In this document: one piece after another, positions 12,089-24,600 of the stretch
Layout of the letters: every line of letters starts with the position of its first letter
Position numbering within the stretch: the first letter of the stretch is position 1
Source: Euwallacea fornicatus
Taxonomy: Eukaryota; Arthropoda; Insecta; Coleoptera; Curculionidae
Direction: 5' to 3'
NCBI RefSeq assembly: GCF_040115645.1
Contig: NC_089543.1
Location: 4,030,001 to 4,094,000 of the forward strand
DNA length: 64,000 bases
Position numbers and translations under genes: made by a program
The notes under the pieces: model-generated
The model's database searches: none
What the model saw: the letters and a program-made list of their open reading frames with translations, nothing else
What the model was told of the DNA's origin: nothing

Positions 12089-13104
12089 GTCAAGTACCGG
12101 TACTTTTTGATGATTAATTTTATCATACTACGAGGGGGAACTGAAAAATGAAGTAACATGGCGGCACCAAAGAAATCTTAAAAATGGTTGTTATGGACTT
12201 TCGTACCTGCGCAAAGGCCATACTTTCAGGGAGTTTTGAGTCAGTATGATGTCTTAGACGGGTCAGTAATTAAAATATTCTCTTTATGTTTGAAGGTATT
12301 TTTAAGAAACCCTCGTAAATGTCTTGAAGAAAATGAAATTACAAGAAATAGACATAAACTAGGCGTATTCCCAAGAGTAGGCAAGATCACTATGTGGTGT
12401 CAACGGTTCTTGATGATTTGGTTTGGGATGGAAGAGGCAATGCCCTATGCTGGCCTGATGAACTTGTAACGCAAACCTTCCAAAGCAGACTATCCGTTCG
12501 GATTCCGCCTCAGTTTAATAATGCTCATACTAAATGATGTATCTGACACATTTTTATGAGCTGTTTATATCCATCAACGCATCATATTCAATCAAATTTC
12601 TTAGTTTTAAGTATTGACCTTTATCAAAATAGATGGGCGGATACATTTTTCTCATCTTTACAAACGTGAATGCTAATGACTATAACTTATTATTTCTATC
12701 GTAGTAAATCCAGTTTTATGGTTAAAAAAGCTTTAAAACAAAAATTACTTCCAAAAGAATTGGGCAAAAGATCGTTTTTTAAGTATTACACTAAGTTAAA
12801 AGTTCATGTTGTCCATTACAGGGCACACGTTCGCTCAACAACGTAATACATTAACAGTTATCTGTGATACCTCTTTTGGTATTATTATGACCTGCGTTTT
12901 CAAATAAGTTTAGTATTCATACTTTCATAAAAATATAAAGCCCCCATATGAATATTATTTATCGACAAATTATCACCTATTTCTATCCAATGGGACCAAG
13001 CCGGACTTATTTTACATATCGTAGCGGGTATTTGTATGTTTTCGGTTCATCCTAGTGAAAACTAAGTTCGTTTTTAGGTTAAATTTAGTGAACTTTCATA
13101 TGTA
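12089..13104. other. Intergenic, no gene seen
   Basis: Between the lipocalin promoter and a transposon remnant. One plus-strand open frame (12188-12469) has no recognisable domain or coding character and is probably chance or old repeat. Confidence 0.4.
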
Positions 13105-13668
13105 CAGCGTATTGCAAAAAAGTTGTGCCAAACTTGCAGAAGTTATATTGCGGTGAAAAATTTTATATAGAAACCTAGTCATAAATCAGCCGTTTTAAAT
13201 CCAGAGTAATTTTTCTCTCAAAAACACAATATTAACTCGTTGACACCAAATCACTTTGGATTTTGAACTATTGGATATTTAATTAATTTTATTAAAAATA
13301 ACACAAAAAATTATAATAAAGATTCAAAATGACGACACCCACCTGGTTACAAAAATGTGTTTTTTGAATCATTAAATCGCGCCTCCGTTTTAAGATATGC
13401 GGATTTTGTTGCATGAACACATAGGCTATCATCATTCTTCCCAACAGTTGTTGGTGCGTGAAACTCCTGTAACCACTCAAAATGATGTAACCCTAGACAA
13501 CAAAATCCAACGGACTTAAACCGGGATTTCGTGCTATAAAGGCATCCATAGCGTTACACCCTGCGTCGCCATAAATTACCTCCACGTGGAGTTTCTATGT
13601 AAAAATTGTTCACCACAATGCCTTCTATAACTTTCTTAGGTTTGTCACAACCTGTTTGGATCACCCTG
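13105..13668 (-). mobile_element. Mariner-like element, internally deleted copy
   Basis: Flanked by TA (13103-13104 and 13669-13670). The ends are long imperfect inverted repeats: the left end, with aaaaaagttgtgccaaactt, matches the complement of the right end, with aggtttgtcacaacctgtttgg, and similarity continues for about 60 bp. On the minus strand around 13565-13500 a transposase signature of the NPGLSPLDF type is followed by a tail (HILKRRRDLMIQKTHFCNQV) typical of these transposases. Stops and missing N-terminal half show it is dead. Same family as the copy at 39633-40435. Confidence 0.8.
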
Positions 13669-14139
13669 TATATTACTAGCTCAACCGATGTGACTCGCAA
13701 CTTTATATCATCTACAAAATTATCTGTCCGTCCCTCCGTAAGTGCATCACATTATGCTTATTATTCGGCCTCATTTGTCCACAGAATGTTTACAAAAACT
13801 ACGAAATTCCTTTATAGAGACTTTTAATCTTCGGTTCTTATAAATGGTCAACGATCGGCTACATTCTCTTACAATTTAAACATAAAATAGATTTATCATA
13901 AGATCTTTTTTTAAAATATCGATTTCGATGGAAGTTATAGTAATATTTAATCATGATAAATTGACGGAAGTTGCTCTTCAATTACAGTTTAACATGTCTT
14001 AATTTGTAGGGTAAGGACTTGTGAACAAACAAATATCCCTCAAAATATTTACAAATATATATTGGAGATTTAGTAGTTTATAAGTTATTAGTATTATGCT
14101 ATTAGAATTATTAATAAGATATTGAATGACAAATGCTAT
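13669..14139. other. Intergenic / 3' UTR of the minus-strand gene at 14140
   Basis: AT-rich, no coding signal. Probably the 3' UTR of the small gene that follows on the minus strand. Confidence 0.35.
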
Positions 14140-14457
14140 CTAGGGATAACGCACTGTCGGATAAGTTACGACTTTCGCCGCTACTAAATGGCCAAGTGGC
14201 GGGGAATTCCCTTTCGGACTGGAATACCTCACCAGAACTGAAAAAGAAAGGAAAGAGAAGAAAATGGCCAGTTGTTATACAGAAGGATGGAGGTGTAGTC
14301 GAATATTAGAAAATTAATTGGTTTCTCTTTCTATATTTTGTTAATAAATTTACATTTATTAATTATGAAAAATCTTCCCAAAATTCCCCCGATGTTACGT
14401 GAAAAATAGCCTTACCCAAACTGTTGATTTCCTCAGTTGCCCGAATTACTGAAGTAC
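14140..14457 (-). CDS. Unrecognised protein, last two exons (partial)
   Basis: Two exons join in phase on the minus strand: 14457-14416 and 14237-14140 (stop at 14142-14140). Splice signals are good: tctatttag acceptor, TTTGG|GTAAGG donor, ctttttcag acceptor. The joined frame encodes TSVIRATEEINSL and continues VLVRYSSPKGNSPPLGHLVA, ending VVTYPTVRYP. The composition looks like real protein and the second exon is GC-richer than its surroundings. I do not recognise the family. The 5' exons were not found; they should lie between 14458 and about 15000, head-to-head with the RYK gene. Confidence 0.45.
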
Positions 14458-15017
14458 CTAAATAGAAAACAAAATTCAATCAGATTAAACAAAAATATGT
14501 AGACACTTTTCTTTTAAAGTAAATTCGGTACACCCCCACGCATTGCGTCCAGGTCCAAGTTTTGAAAATTGCCGCAAAAATTCAAATCATTTAGACAAAT
14601 TAGCTGTGCTCCATTGGCGCCATAGTTACATTTACCGAATCAATATTTTCTCTTTTTCTGATCTTACACTATATAAAAGAATATCACTAGTAACTGGAGT
14701 TGAACTTCACATTGATGAAATGAAAGATTTTTAACGAAGAAAGCCAGTTTATCATCTTGCTTTCTCCTACTTACTACAAGTATTAAACAAAGACAACTAC
14801 TGAACTGCTCTAAATATATTAAGAAAAAATATATATTATGAAGTGTCAAGAACATCAAAAATGCGGGCGTTGTTATTTGTTTATTGTTGTTTGCTGAAAT
14901 TGTTTATTTTCATTCAACATCAACACCAGGACGTTACAAAACACACAAATTTACCGTTATAATGCGAGTGCCTCTACGGCCTCATGTATTGAGGAGTTTT
15001 AGATCTTCTATAGAAAA
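14458..15017. other. Region between the minus-strand gene and RYK
   Basis: Probably contains undetected 5' exons of the minus-strand gene and the promoter and 5' UTR of RYK. Several short open frames are seen but none with clear splice support. Confidence 0.3.
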
Positions 15018-17331
15018 ATGAAATACAAAATGAGGGGCCTATATTTCCTCCTAACCCTAGTAAATTTAATATGTTACTTGAAAGAATGCAGTGCCTCTGT
15101 AAATTTATATTTAAGCTCTCAGGAAGTACAAAGACTTTTAGGTAAGTTGCTCTACCATCCACAATATATTAAGTAAGAAAAAATGTGTCAAATGAACCCT
15201 AAGTAAGACTCATACCTACTCATATAGGTTGATCAGGGACCCCATGTTATTGAAAAATTTCTTGGGGGTATTATATGTAATATAGAAATTGACAGGATTA
15301 TTAATATAAGCCATGTCGATATAGTGTTACTAGGAAATCTAGTCAACTATATGAGAGGTATGAAATAGTAACCAAGCAACAACTTAAAAAAGCATATTAG
15401 CTAGAAATCTGAAATGAACGTAATTGTCCTAAAAAATAGTTCTTTGGCAAATGATTTAATAAAACCCCTAGTTATTGTATGGTTATTCGTAATCATATGA
15501 GTAGTAGTAGCCTTAATATCACAAATGACAGGACTGATTTACACACATTTCAAACCCTTTTAGGTTTACCAGCAGAAATGTATTATATAAGAGATGATCT
15601 GATTAGTACTTATGCTTTAAACTTTACTTTATTGGTTCCTCCATCAGTCAATGATTTATATTTTACATGGGAGAACACTGGCGGTCAACAGGTAGGCTGT
15701 GAATGAATACTGACACAACTTCCCCAATAATTTTGCTATTACATTTTAGATCCCATATTCAATCAAAGTAAAAACATCCAATATTGGAGCAATCCCCAAA
15801 ACTCACCTCAATATCTCCTCATCTGGTTACATCCCCTCTGCAACTCAAACTTTCATTGTCAGCTTCCCATGTTCAGGTCTTGTAGATGCTGATGTGCATA
15901 TTGCCATAATTCTTAACATCACATTCCCTAATGATAATACCCAGTCTCTAACGTTTTCTCGCAGAAAAACTTGTCTCAATGAAGATGTAGAGAGTTATGT
16001 CACACTCAACACTTTACCTCAGTTTGCAAATTCATCAAGCATTTTTTACATAGCAATGTGTTGTGCAGTGTTGCTTATAAGCTTATTAGGAATATTAGTA
16101 ACTGTAAGTTACATTAAAGATAAGAAAAGCAGGTCCACAGAAAGTGGGGGGAGCGGTCCTACTACTACCACCACTACGACCTTTTTGGCTGCCCTTCCAA
16201 GAAACAGTGTCAATGCATCATCTTATGGTAGTTTTAGAAGAATGCCTAGTTATTCTTTGTTAGATGATAGGTCTAAGGATCTGCAAGAACGAATTACTGA
16301 GTTGACTATACAGAGGTTACTTCATTGATTTCAAACACAAAAGCAGATCAAATAATTGCTTAATTTTAGGTGTAGAGTTCGTTTAAACAACATAATATTA
16401 GAAGGAACATTTGGAAGAGTCTACCAAGGCTCATATACCAATGAGGAAGGAATGGAAGAGACTGTAATAATAAAGACTGTAGCAGACCATGCCAGCCAAG
16501 TGCAAATATCCCTACTTCTTCAAGAGGGCATGGCCATGTATTCCCTTACCCACAAAAATATTTTAAGCATATTAAGGGTGTCTATTGAAGACCACACCAC
16601 CCCGTTTTTACTATTCCCCTTTAATAATAATAAAAATTTGAAAATATTTTTGCAAAAATGTAAGGTTTCTTCTGAAGGAGTTCACCACACTCTAACGACG
16701 CAGGAAGTAGTTCATATGGCCCTACAGATTATCAAAGGAATGCAATATTTGCACAAAAAGCATTTGCTACATAAAGACTTGGCTGCCCGCAATTGTGTGT
16801 AAGTAATTCTAGTTACGTTAGCGGAAGGTACTACGTACAACTTCCTATATTATCAGAGTTGATGATAAATTGAACGTGCAAGTGGCAGATAACGCCCTAT
16901 CCAGAGATCTTTTCCCTTCGGACTATCATTGCCTAGGGGACAACGAAAACAGGCCTGTCAAATGGTTAGCGTTGGAAAGTCTGCTTCACAAAACCTTCAC
17001 ACCGGCGTCAGACGTTTGGTCTTTCGGAGTTTTGCTGTGGGAGCTCACCACCTTGGCTCAACAGCCTTATATTGAAATAGACCCTTTCGAAATGGCTGCT
17101 TATTTGAAGGATGGGTATAGGTTGGCGCAGCCTATTAATTGTCCCGATGAATTGTAAGTAGATTAAAAAAAAAAAAACAGTGCAATGTAATAGAAGTTTT
17201 TCGTTTCTATAAATTTCAGGTTTGCAGTAATGGCTTATTGTTGGGCGATGAGTTCAGAAGAAAGGCCGACCTTTACGCAGCTTCACGTGTGTTTGCAAGA
17301 ATTTTACGCGCAGTTAACTAAATATGTTTGA
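15018..17331 (+). CDS. Ryk: RYK/Derailed-family Wnt receptor pseudokinase
   Basis: Six exons: 15018-15141, 15564-15691, 15750-16315, 16370-16798, 16857-17153, 17220-17331; phases match at every junction; 551 residues. Order of parts: signal peptide (MKYKMRGLYFLLTLVNLICY), WIF domain beginning VNLYLSSQEVQRLLGLPAE (about 25-165), one membrane segment (about 182-206), and a tyrosine-kinase-like domain (about 275-545). The kinase domain shows RYK hallmarks: glycine loop EGTFGRVYQG, lysine in VIIKT, catalytic loop HKDLAARN, and DNALSRDLFPSDYHC where active kinases have DFG. It ends QLTKYV as RYK proteins do. Known role: Wnt5-type co-receptor at the cell surface, guiding axons and muscles in flies (drl, Drl-2, dnt). 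Which paralogue this is cannot be settled without a tree. Confidence 0.94.
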
Positions 17332-20300
17332 CGAAAGCATTTTTTTGGATTTTTTAATGTAAGTGCCAACTTGACAGAATATATTGCCAAATATAGCCTC
17401 TAAGATATACCTACATATCTGTGTTCGAAAACATGCTTGTGGTATGTACGTGTTAAAAGCCTGTCTGAGTGTATTTTTTGTTTATATAAGATATGTACTT
17501 TTTATATTTATTTATTTGTGATTAAAATATATATTCTTGCGACAGATACCCTGTTCTTTATTTATAGACCTATGTTATTTGCTGAACATTATCCGAACGT
17601 TGTAGCTGCACCGCAAATCTCGCAATTTCCTAAAATTATTTTACGGTTATGTTAGGATTTAACTCCGAAACGATGCAACATTCATGCACATCCGAAAACC
17701 GAATTAGCCGAGTCCACAAACTCCAAAAAATGTAAAGTTTAAAGAACTTATTACTTGGTATTAAGTAACCAGGAACAATTTTTATTGTAAAATATGTGAC
17801 ATATCGTGCACCGAAATGCTTCAAAAACCAAATAAGTCTTACCTTTGTGACAGGAAAACACTTCAAGACGTTTATTTACATTCTATATTTCACAATTAAA
17901 AAACATAATCGTCATAAAAACAATTTTACACTGACCATTGCATATTTGATATACACTTGAATTACAACTACGATCTAATGTTTAGATTCGGTCTTTACAT
18001 AAAATACAACACTTATTAGGACCTTGGCATTTTTTTACAATGAAAAGACAGTCGTTACAAATCAAAAGATACCCTAGCAAACACAAACGTACTGGCCCTA
18101 CGCATAAAACGTAATAGAACGACTTGTAATAGTCCGCCGGCCCTCTGTGTTTGCTGGGCGATAAATAACATATGTATGCCTAGATGGAAAACTGAAAAAT
18201 AGTTATTTTAGTATTATGATTTTTGTGCGTAATTCACGAAAATAGAGATTGTCCACGACCACCTAATAATGAACCAATATTCAGCTTGTTGATTCAAGTT
18301 AAATAAGAGTGATATAGTGTCAGAGGGAATAAAGAGGGATCTGCAAGATTGTCTTCACTCCCGCTGGTAATTTAAGATAGATATGTTTCCATAGCAAGGC
18401 GGTCGCCCATTATAATGCACAACATCGTGATCTCAATTGACGTTGGGCGCCGCGTTGCTTAATTGCAGCGAATAAGTAAAGTCGAATTTTTAAAGTCTAC
18501 TATTACTAAAGTTTTAGTAGATTTTATCGTTGGTAATGGACAATGGCCGTGGACGAAATATAGTATTATATAATCGTTTTTTATGGCCATTACATGTTCT
18601 GGAGACTTGCACCCTTCGGCTGCGGCTCAGAACGAAAAGGTCTCCCTTAGGCAATAATGGTTAACATAAAAAGCTCCTTTAATAATATAGCAAATTACTT
18701 AATAAGTTTCCGGTCCGACGCATATATGGCAATACTGTTGACAGACCCACATGATTTGTTTAGTTAGTTTTTCTTAGTGAGACCGGATACTTACTAAGTA
18801 ATATGTTATTACTTCTGATCTTCAATGCGTAACAGTGTAATGCAAAATATAGCCTGAAATAATAAATTGGCACAGAAATTCGCAATTAAATACGATAACT
18901 ATTACTTTTACCCAAAACCAAAACTGAATTCTAGATAAGTCAACTAAGTATTAAAACTCTTTGGTATCCCATTATTTTTACAAAACAAAGACAGTCCTAG
19001 TAAGAAATCAGCAAATACATACACAGTGCGTTTCGTGAACTTTACAACAATACACACTTATGAGGGAAATTCAAAAACAACACGTAATTTACTACCAAAA
19101 CAACTATACATAACTCGAAATTTGCCATATTTTAACTTATATTTCGAAGAGTTTACATTAATCATTAATTACTACTGACGTCCTAGTAGTATAGGTATGA
19201 AATTTGCACGAATAACGTTTCAAAGCGCCTCGTGTCGTTGTTTATTTCAAGTGACCATTTTAATAGTAAGTATTTAACAAATTATTTTATTAAACCCTGT
19301 GACAACTTATAGAATAATTATTATAAAAATTGGAATAATATAGGTACATAAGTACCAATATTCTTACGGCATCTTCCCAATACTGAAAATTTTGGTTGGA
19401 TTCAAAATTATGTAGGAAATTAGAAAAACACATTTAAATCATAAACTGAATGAAAGTGGATTCATTTCGTGTTCGGAATTAATATCTCACTACAATCTAC
19501 GGCTTTTTGTAGAAAAAATATAATAAAACTGCTTCTGTTTTTTACAGTTAGTAAGAACTAGCGAAGGATCTCCGTATACAGAGCAAAATCATTTATTTAA
19601 AATTATATTATGCTCAATGTATATTTCAACACATTTGCCTGCAGATGCGTTAAGCTCTAAAACTATCCAGCAAATACTTATCATAGGAAAATCACTTAGC
19701 TAAATGTTCGAATACGTCTTTAATAACTCGACTACATGGACATAAGTGTGAATCGTCGTTACGTTTTCATCTGATCAGATAAAAGTTTCGAGATCGATTA
19801 ACCTTTCTATGATAAGTATTTCTTCTCTATTGCAACCAATGATAATGAAAATAGTAACTTTAATCAAGAGGTTCTTTAATGAATTTCGAAAATGAAAACC
19901 GAATGTACAGGATGCCACAAAAAATATATTGCACTATAACATCTTCCATGCTAATAACATCTCTGCCAATCTTTGGTTCGTCAAAAATTCGGAATTTTGC
20001 TAATTTTGAAAATATATGGTAACACAACATCTAGTCATTTGAATATGTCCATTTGTCCCAATTGCACCAAACTCAAATTTCTTAATTTTTTCAAGATTTC
20101 CGTATTTACAGACGAGTTTGCAGCATCCTGCATGTTTTCCAAACCTGCTAATCAAATAGCAACTGAACTTCTAACCACAGGTCATTCTTACTCTGAATTT
20201 AGCATTCAATATTTCTGGAAAAATGTAATTCACTTTGTATAATCAGATCCTAATTTTATTCAGATCAGGATTAAGCAACATCATTCAAACATTAGGACAT

Positions 20301-21084
20301 CGATATACCCTATTCTGCATTTTGAACACCCGTCAATATCTCAGCTATTTTTATTGTGAAAGGTGGCCGTCACTAACCTACCTCCTTTCACTTCAAATTA
20401 CAGAATAAATCCTTGTAACAACAGCTCTTAGTTTACGTAAGAAATGCTTTTTACAAGTCAATATTGAGATATATTAAAAACACCTGGTAGTTCTGGCATT
20501 TTTTATTATCCTCGATTAATTTTCCTTCATCATTTATACGATGGAAAATAGCGTATTACGAAAAATAGTAAAATTGATATTTTTTGAATGTTTTCAATAT
20601 ATCTTCAGAACAACGTACCTATGAATTACATCTAATATTACGTTATACTTTTATAACTAACAAAGCTTATCAACGTAATTATATACACATAAGGAGTTGA
20701 ACAACTACTATTTCTGGCCTTATAGGCAAGGCGGAAAATTAAATAAACTGGTCCATTCTTTGATGAGAGAAAAATGTATGAAAACAAATTAACAACGTAT
20801 GTAAAAAAATTAATAATGTACATAATAACTCAGTCAATTTGTATAAAAAAGTGTAAACAAACGGTGTAAAAATAAAATAAAACAATAATAAAAACAAAAT
20901 TATACGTTCTACCGTAATGTGGGAAATTTGATAAAATCAAACTAATAACATGTTCCGACCAATAAGGCCAAAAATACCCCAAATATAATAATTCTGTACA
21001 TTAAATTACGCAATAATTACCAAGATTCCCACTAGTAACAGACACTTGAACTGTTGTTTCTAGCTGAAGCTGTTAGAAATTCAA
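17332..21084. other. Long non-coding stretch between RYK and ewg 3' ends
   Basis: The two flanking genes converge here, so both 3' UTRs are inside. No exon-like sequence was found. Short AT-rich open frames at 17437-17866, 19973-20242 and 20638-20823 look like chance. A possible minus-strand AATAAA for ewg is at 20507-20502. A small inverted repeat at 18072-18158 is listed separately. Confidence 0.45.
18072..18158. repeat. Small inverted-repeat (MITE-like) element
   Basis: The left end ccctagcaaacacaaa pairs with the right end, whose complement is cccagcaaacacagag, giving about 14 matching bases around an 87-bp unit with a GC-rich patch near the right end. The size and layout suit a tiny MITE, but it is too short to be sure. 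Confidence 0.35.
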
Positions 21085-21241
21085 ATATCACATCGTTTTC
21101 GTAGTAAGCTCATAACGAAACAGCTCCAAAACTATATTTGTAGTTATTTCGTTATTCACTACATATCACATCATTTCTAAAGAAAGTTAATAACGAAGTA
21201 GCCCCAAAAATTATCTTTGGAGCTATTTCATTATTCACTAC
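21085..21241. repeat. Two tandem ~78-bp units, each a hairpin
   Basis: Unit 1 (21085-21162) and unit 2 (21163-21241) both start atatcacatc and end ttattcactac. Each contains an internal dyad: in unit 2, aataacgaagtagccccaaa pairs with tttggagctatttcattatt over about 20 positions with four mismatches, all allowing G-U pairs on one strand. The pair lies 440-600 bp downstream of the ewg stop, probably in its 3' UTR. Confidence 0.6.
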
Positions 21242-21683
21242 CTTTATATATCACCCGAAAACAATTAACATTTGACAAACCCAGAGAGGCCATTAAAATC
21301 CACTGCGCATTGTCGAATGTTAATAACAGAAATTTGTACTACTTCTCCTTAAACTTGAGCAATTCCCTACCTAAGATATATTGCTGTCAGACATTTTATA
21401 TAGATATTTTTAAGATTATGTTCAACCTTAATTTAGGAAGAACTAATACAAATCGCAATAAGGCTTTTAACGACTCCCGAATCGGGTCTCTTTTGAGCCA
21501 TTACCTTCGACTCTTTAGCACATGTCTCTCTTTGGTAACTGTTTCTCGACATCTTCAGAGGAAAAAGAGCCGCACGTGACTCGGAATCAACCCCAAGTGT
21601 AGGCTGTTACCTTTAGGAACCTTCACGGACCTACACCTACTAGGGAATATTTCACCACAAAAGTTTACCTAAGGTTCTTATAT

Positions 21684-24600
21684 CTATTGGTCACTTATGA
21701 TGGTTTCCTCAGTTTTTACATCAGTGATGCCTTGCATAGCTTTAGTGAGGACAGTAGCATCTTTGAGGGAGAGAACCTGCAATACTTGGGGCCCGTCGCT
21801 ACCTGAACCCTGTATCATCATGGTATGTGTATTAAGACCACTCGGGGTGACCGTCAAGGTTTCGATACTGTCGCCGTTGTTTGGTTCCACCTATTTTAAA
21901 GCAAATCCTTGTTACATCCTTAAAAATTTACTTAAGTAAAAAAAATGCGTATTAAAACTGATATTTAAAAATTATAACCCAACACCTAACTAAAGAACTA
22001 AACCAAAAAAAAAACACATTCACGGTATTTACCTTTACCTTTGGTACTTGTACTACCGGTGTAACACAAACGGTACCGTCGCTGTTGGTGTGTAGGTGCT
22101 GAATATTAGCTACCATAGTTTGGTACATTGACGCAGAAACTGGCACTGTTATGACACCGCTCACTGCAATGTCAGAGAAAAAAATTAAGCAAAATTTAAA
22201 TATGTCACTCAGAAGCAATGTAAAAATTACTCGCAAAATAAAAACATTCTATGCTACACCCTAGAATAGAGTCGTAAACTTCAAATCGCTATGATATGGA
22301 GTCCTGATGAATTTGACATTATGAATATACAGAAGTCTGGGATACTTACAATTAAAAATAGTCAAATATGAAGCGATTACGACCCTTTTTAAAGATATAT
22401 TTAAAAGAAAAAGGCAGTCAAACATGCTTCTACAGTACGGACGCATTTGACATAAACCACTGTGGGTAAGTATGAAAGTAAAATTGTTTCTTAAAACGGA
22501 GACTTCTGATTTTTAATTATCATTCTAAATGCTTTAGTAACGCACTGTATTTGGTAATTATGGAGATATCTAAATACAGAAAAAACTCCAAAATTCACAT
22601 AATACATGCATCATAACATTAGGTATCAACGATAACATCGAAAGTAAACTTAAGTATACTACACGTTAACAGACGAAATGAGGCATTGTAAATAATAAAT
22701 ACATATCTAACCTTAAATTACAGATTTTTATATGATGTTTCCAAATTAGATGGTCAACATTCATCATCAATTAAACATAATACTACTTTGCTAAATAAAA
22801 CATTTCACATTTTTTACTTTGATCACCTAATTTCAGAACACCTTATATAAGAACAACTCCTTCTAAAGTATTGTCTAGTAACACATTGTGTGCTCACTAA
22901 TAATAAAGTAATACCACGCATTTGTCAACAAAACTGATCATAGTTTGAAGACTACACACATATGAAGCAATGTTTGTTTTAAAGCTTAGAATATTACACG
23001 TAAAAACGTTTCAACAAATATAATTAAAATATATTGGAAATCAAGGTAGCAAAGTGAGCCATCTTTAAGCATTTTCTAAATCGAAATCAAATCTTAATCA
23101 CTGGTCATTTTTGGTTCTCTTAACATTTATTTTTAAAATAATTACCAATGGGACCTGCATTATATTTTTCTTTCTTTACAAACAAACATTGTTTTCAAAT
23201 ATTTGACTAATAGTTTCAACTTATAATATCAAAACCCTATTGAAATGCGTATAATGGAAAGTCATATAAAATCATACATACCCTGTCCATCTTCACCAGT
23301 CAATATAATTTGACCCTCAGTATTCAGGGTTGCTTCCGTAACAAAATTTAAACGTGAGTTTTAGGATGATGTTTTGTACCAGGAGTGCAAAAATATTTAT
23401 ATATAAACATTTTACGATAAAGTTCAGTTATTAACAAAATATGTTTCTTTTAGACACTTTTCAAAACCAAACAAAAGAAACATTTAAAGAAACGAAAGAA
23501 GGTGTCGGTTTATTAAATTAAAATATTATAACAGTTTATAAAACTACTTATCAACAAATACTAAAAATTCAATCAACAGAAGAAATTGAATAATAATTGT
23601 GAATTTACACACAATAACAAGATAACTGATAACAATAAAATATCAAACTAGGGCAATCAACAAATTATTCAAAATTTAAGGAGAAACAGGTTCATATTAA
23701 TATGGGACGCAAAGTGGGATCACATTGAAAAGGGAACAGGCAACCTGGTATATGTACTGTTAGATCTGATTATATACACTAAATAATTCAAAAAAGTAAG
23801 TAAGTACTTTATAATTAGGAGAGTAAAGGAAGGAGTCCGACAACATACTCTATAGGTACTACCTAAAAAGTTTAATTTTTTTTAAAGTCATCTATGAAAA
23901 TTAAGGTTGACTCTCGAGGATTATGTCGTATTTGTAAAGGCGTAGTCAGTATTGTCTTAGAGCGCCCAGACCACATTTTTTCTCATATATCACTATCTCT
24001 TTAAAACAAATGAGAGTAAAATGGGTTATCTCTGAAGCATTCAAAATACAATTGAATTAGACATACAACGAACTAAGTGTAAACGAAACAAGGATGGCTT
24101 TACTAAACGTCCTGTTTACGGTTCAATACCTGCTGTGAGGGTACTTTCAATGAAATCTTAAATATTTTATCTTCCTCTTTGGCCATTCTTATGTACCTAT
24201 ATAGATATCCTTTCCTCCTGGCACAAACGGGAACAATGACAATTATCGGCACACGTATTTTACACAATTGAAAGTTAAAAACTTAAACTTACCATGGCCA
24301 TCTTCGGCAGTCAAGATGATTTGACCGTCTGAATTTAAGGTGGCCTCTGCGACTGAGTTCAAGTCAACCACCTCACCTTGAGAGCCACCATCAGTGATGG
24401 TCTGTATGGTATGCACATTTGATCCGTCGCCATTTCCAGATTGTAACTAAATAAAAAATGAAATAAACAAAAAGAGTTACTATGATCATCCTATGCATAA
24501 CAGTAAATACCACAAATTAAAAATTCAAATTAAGATTTTTTTCGAGACCTCAATTCAAAAACACTTTGTGTTAAAAAAATCTTACCGTTGCCATACCCTG

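Noticed and set aside
12188..12469. 93-codon plus-strand frame near the lipocalin promoter
   Set aside because: No domain and no splice support; likely chance or repeat.
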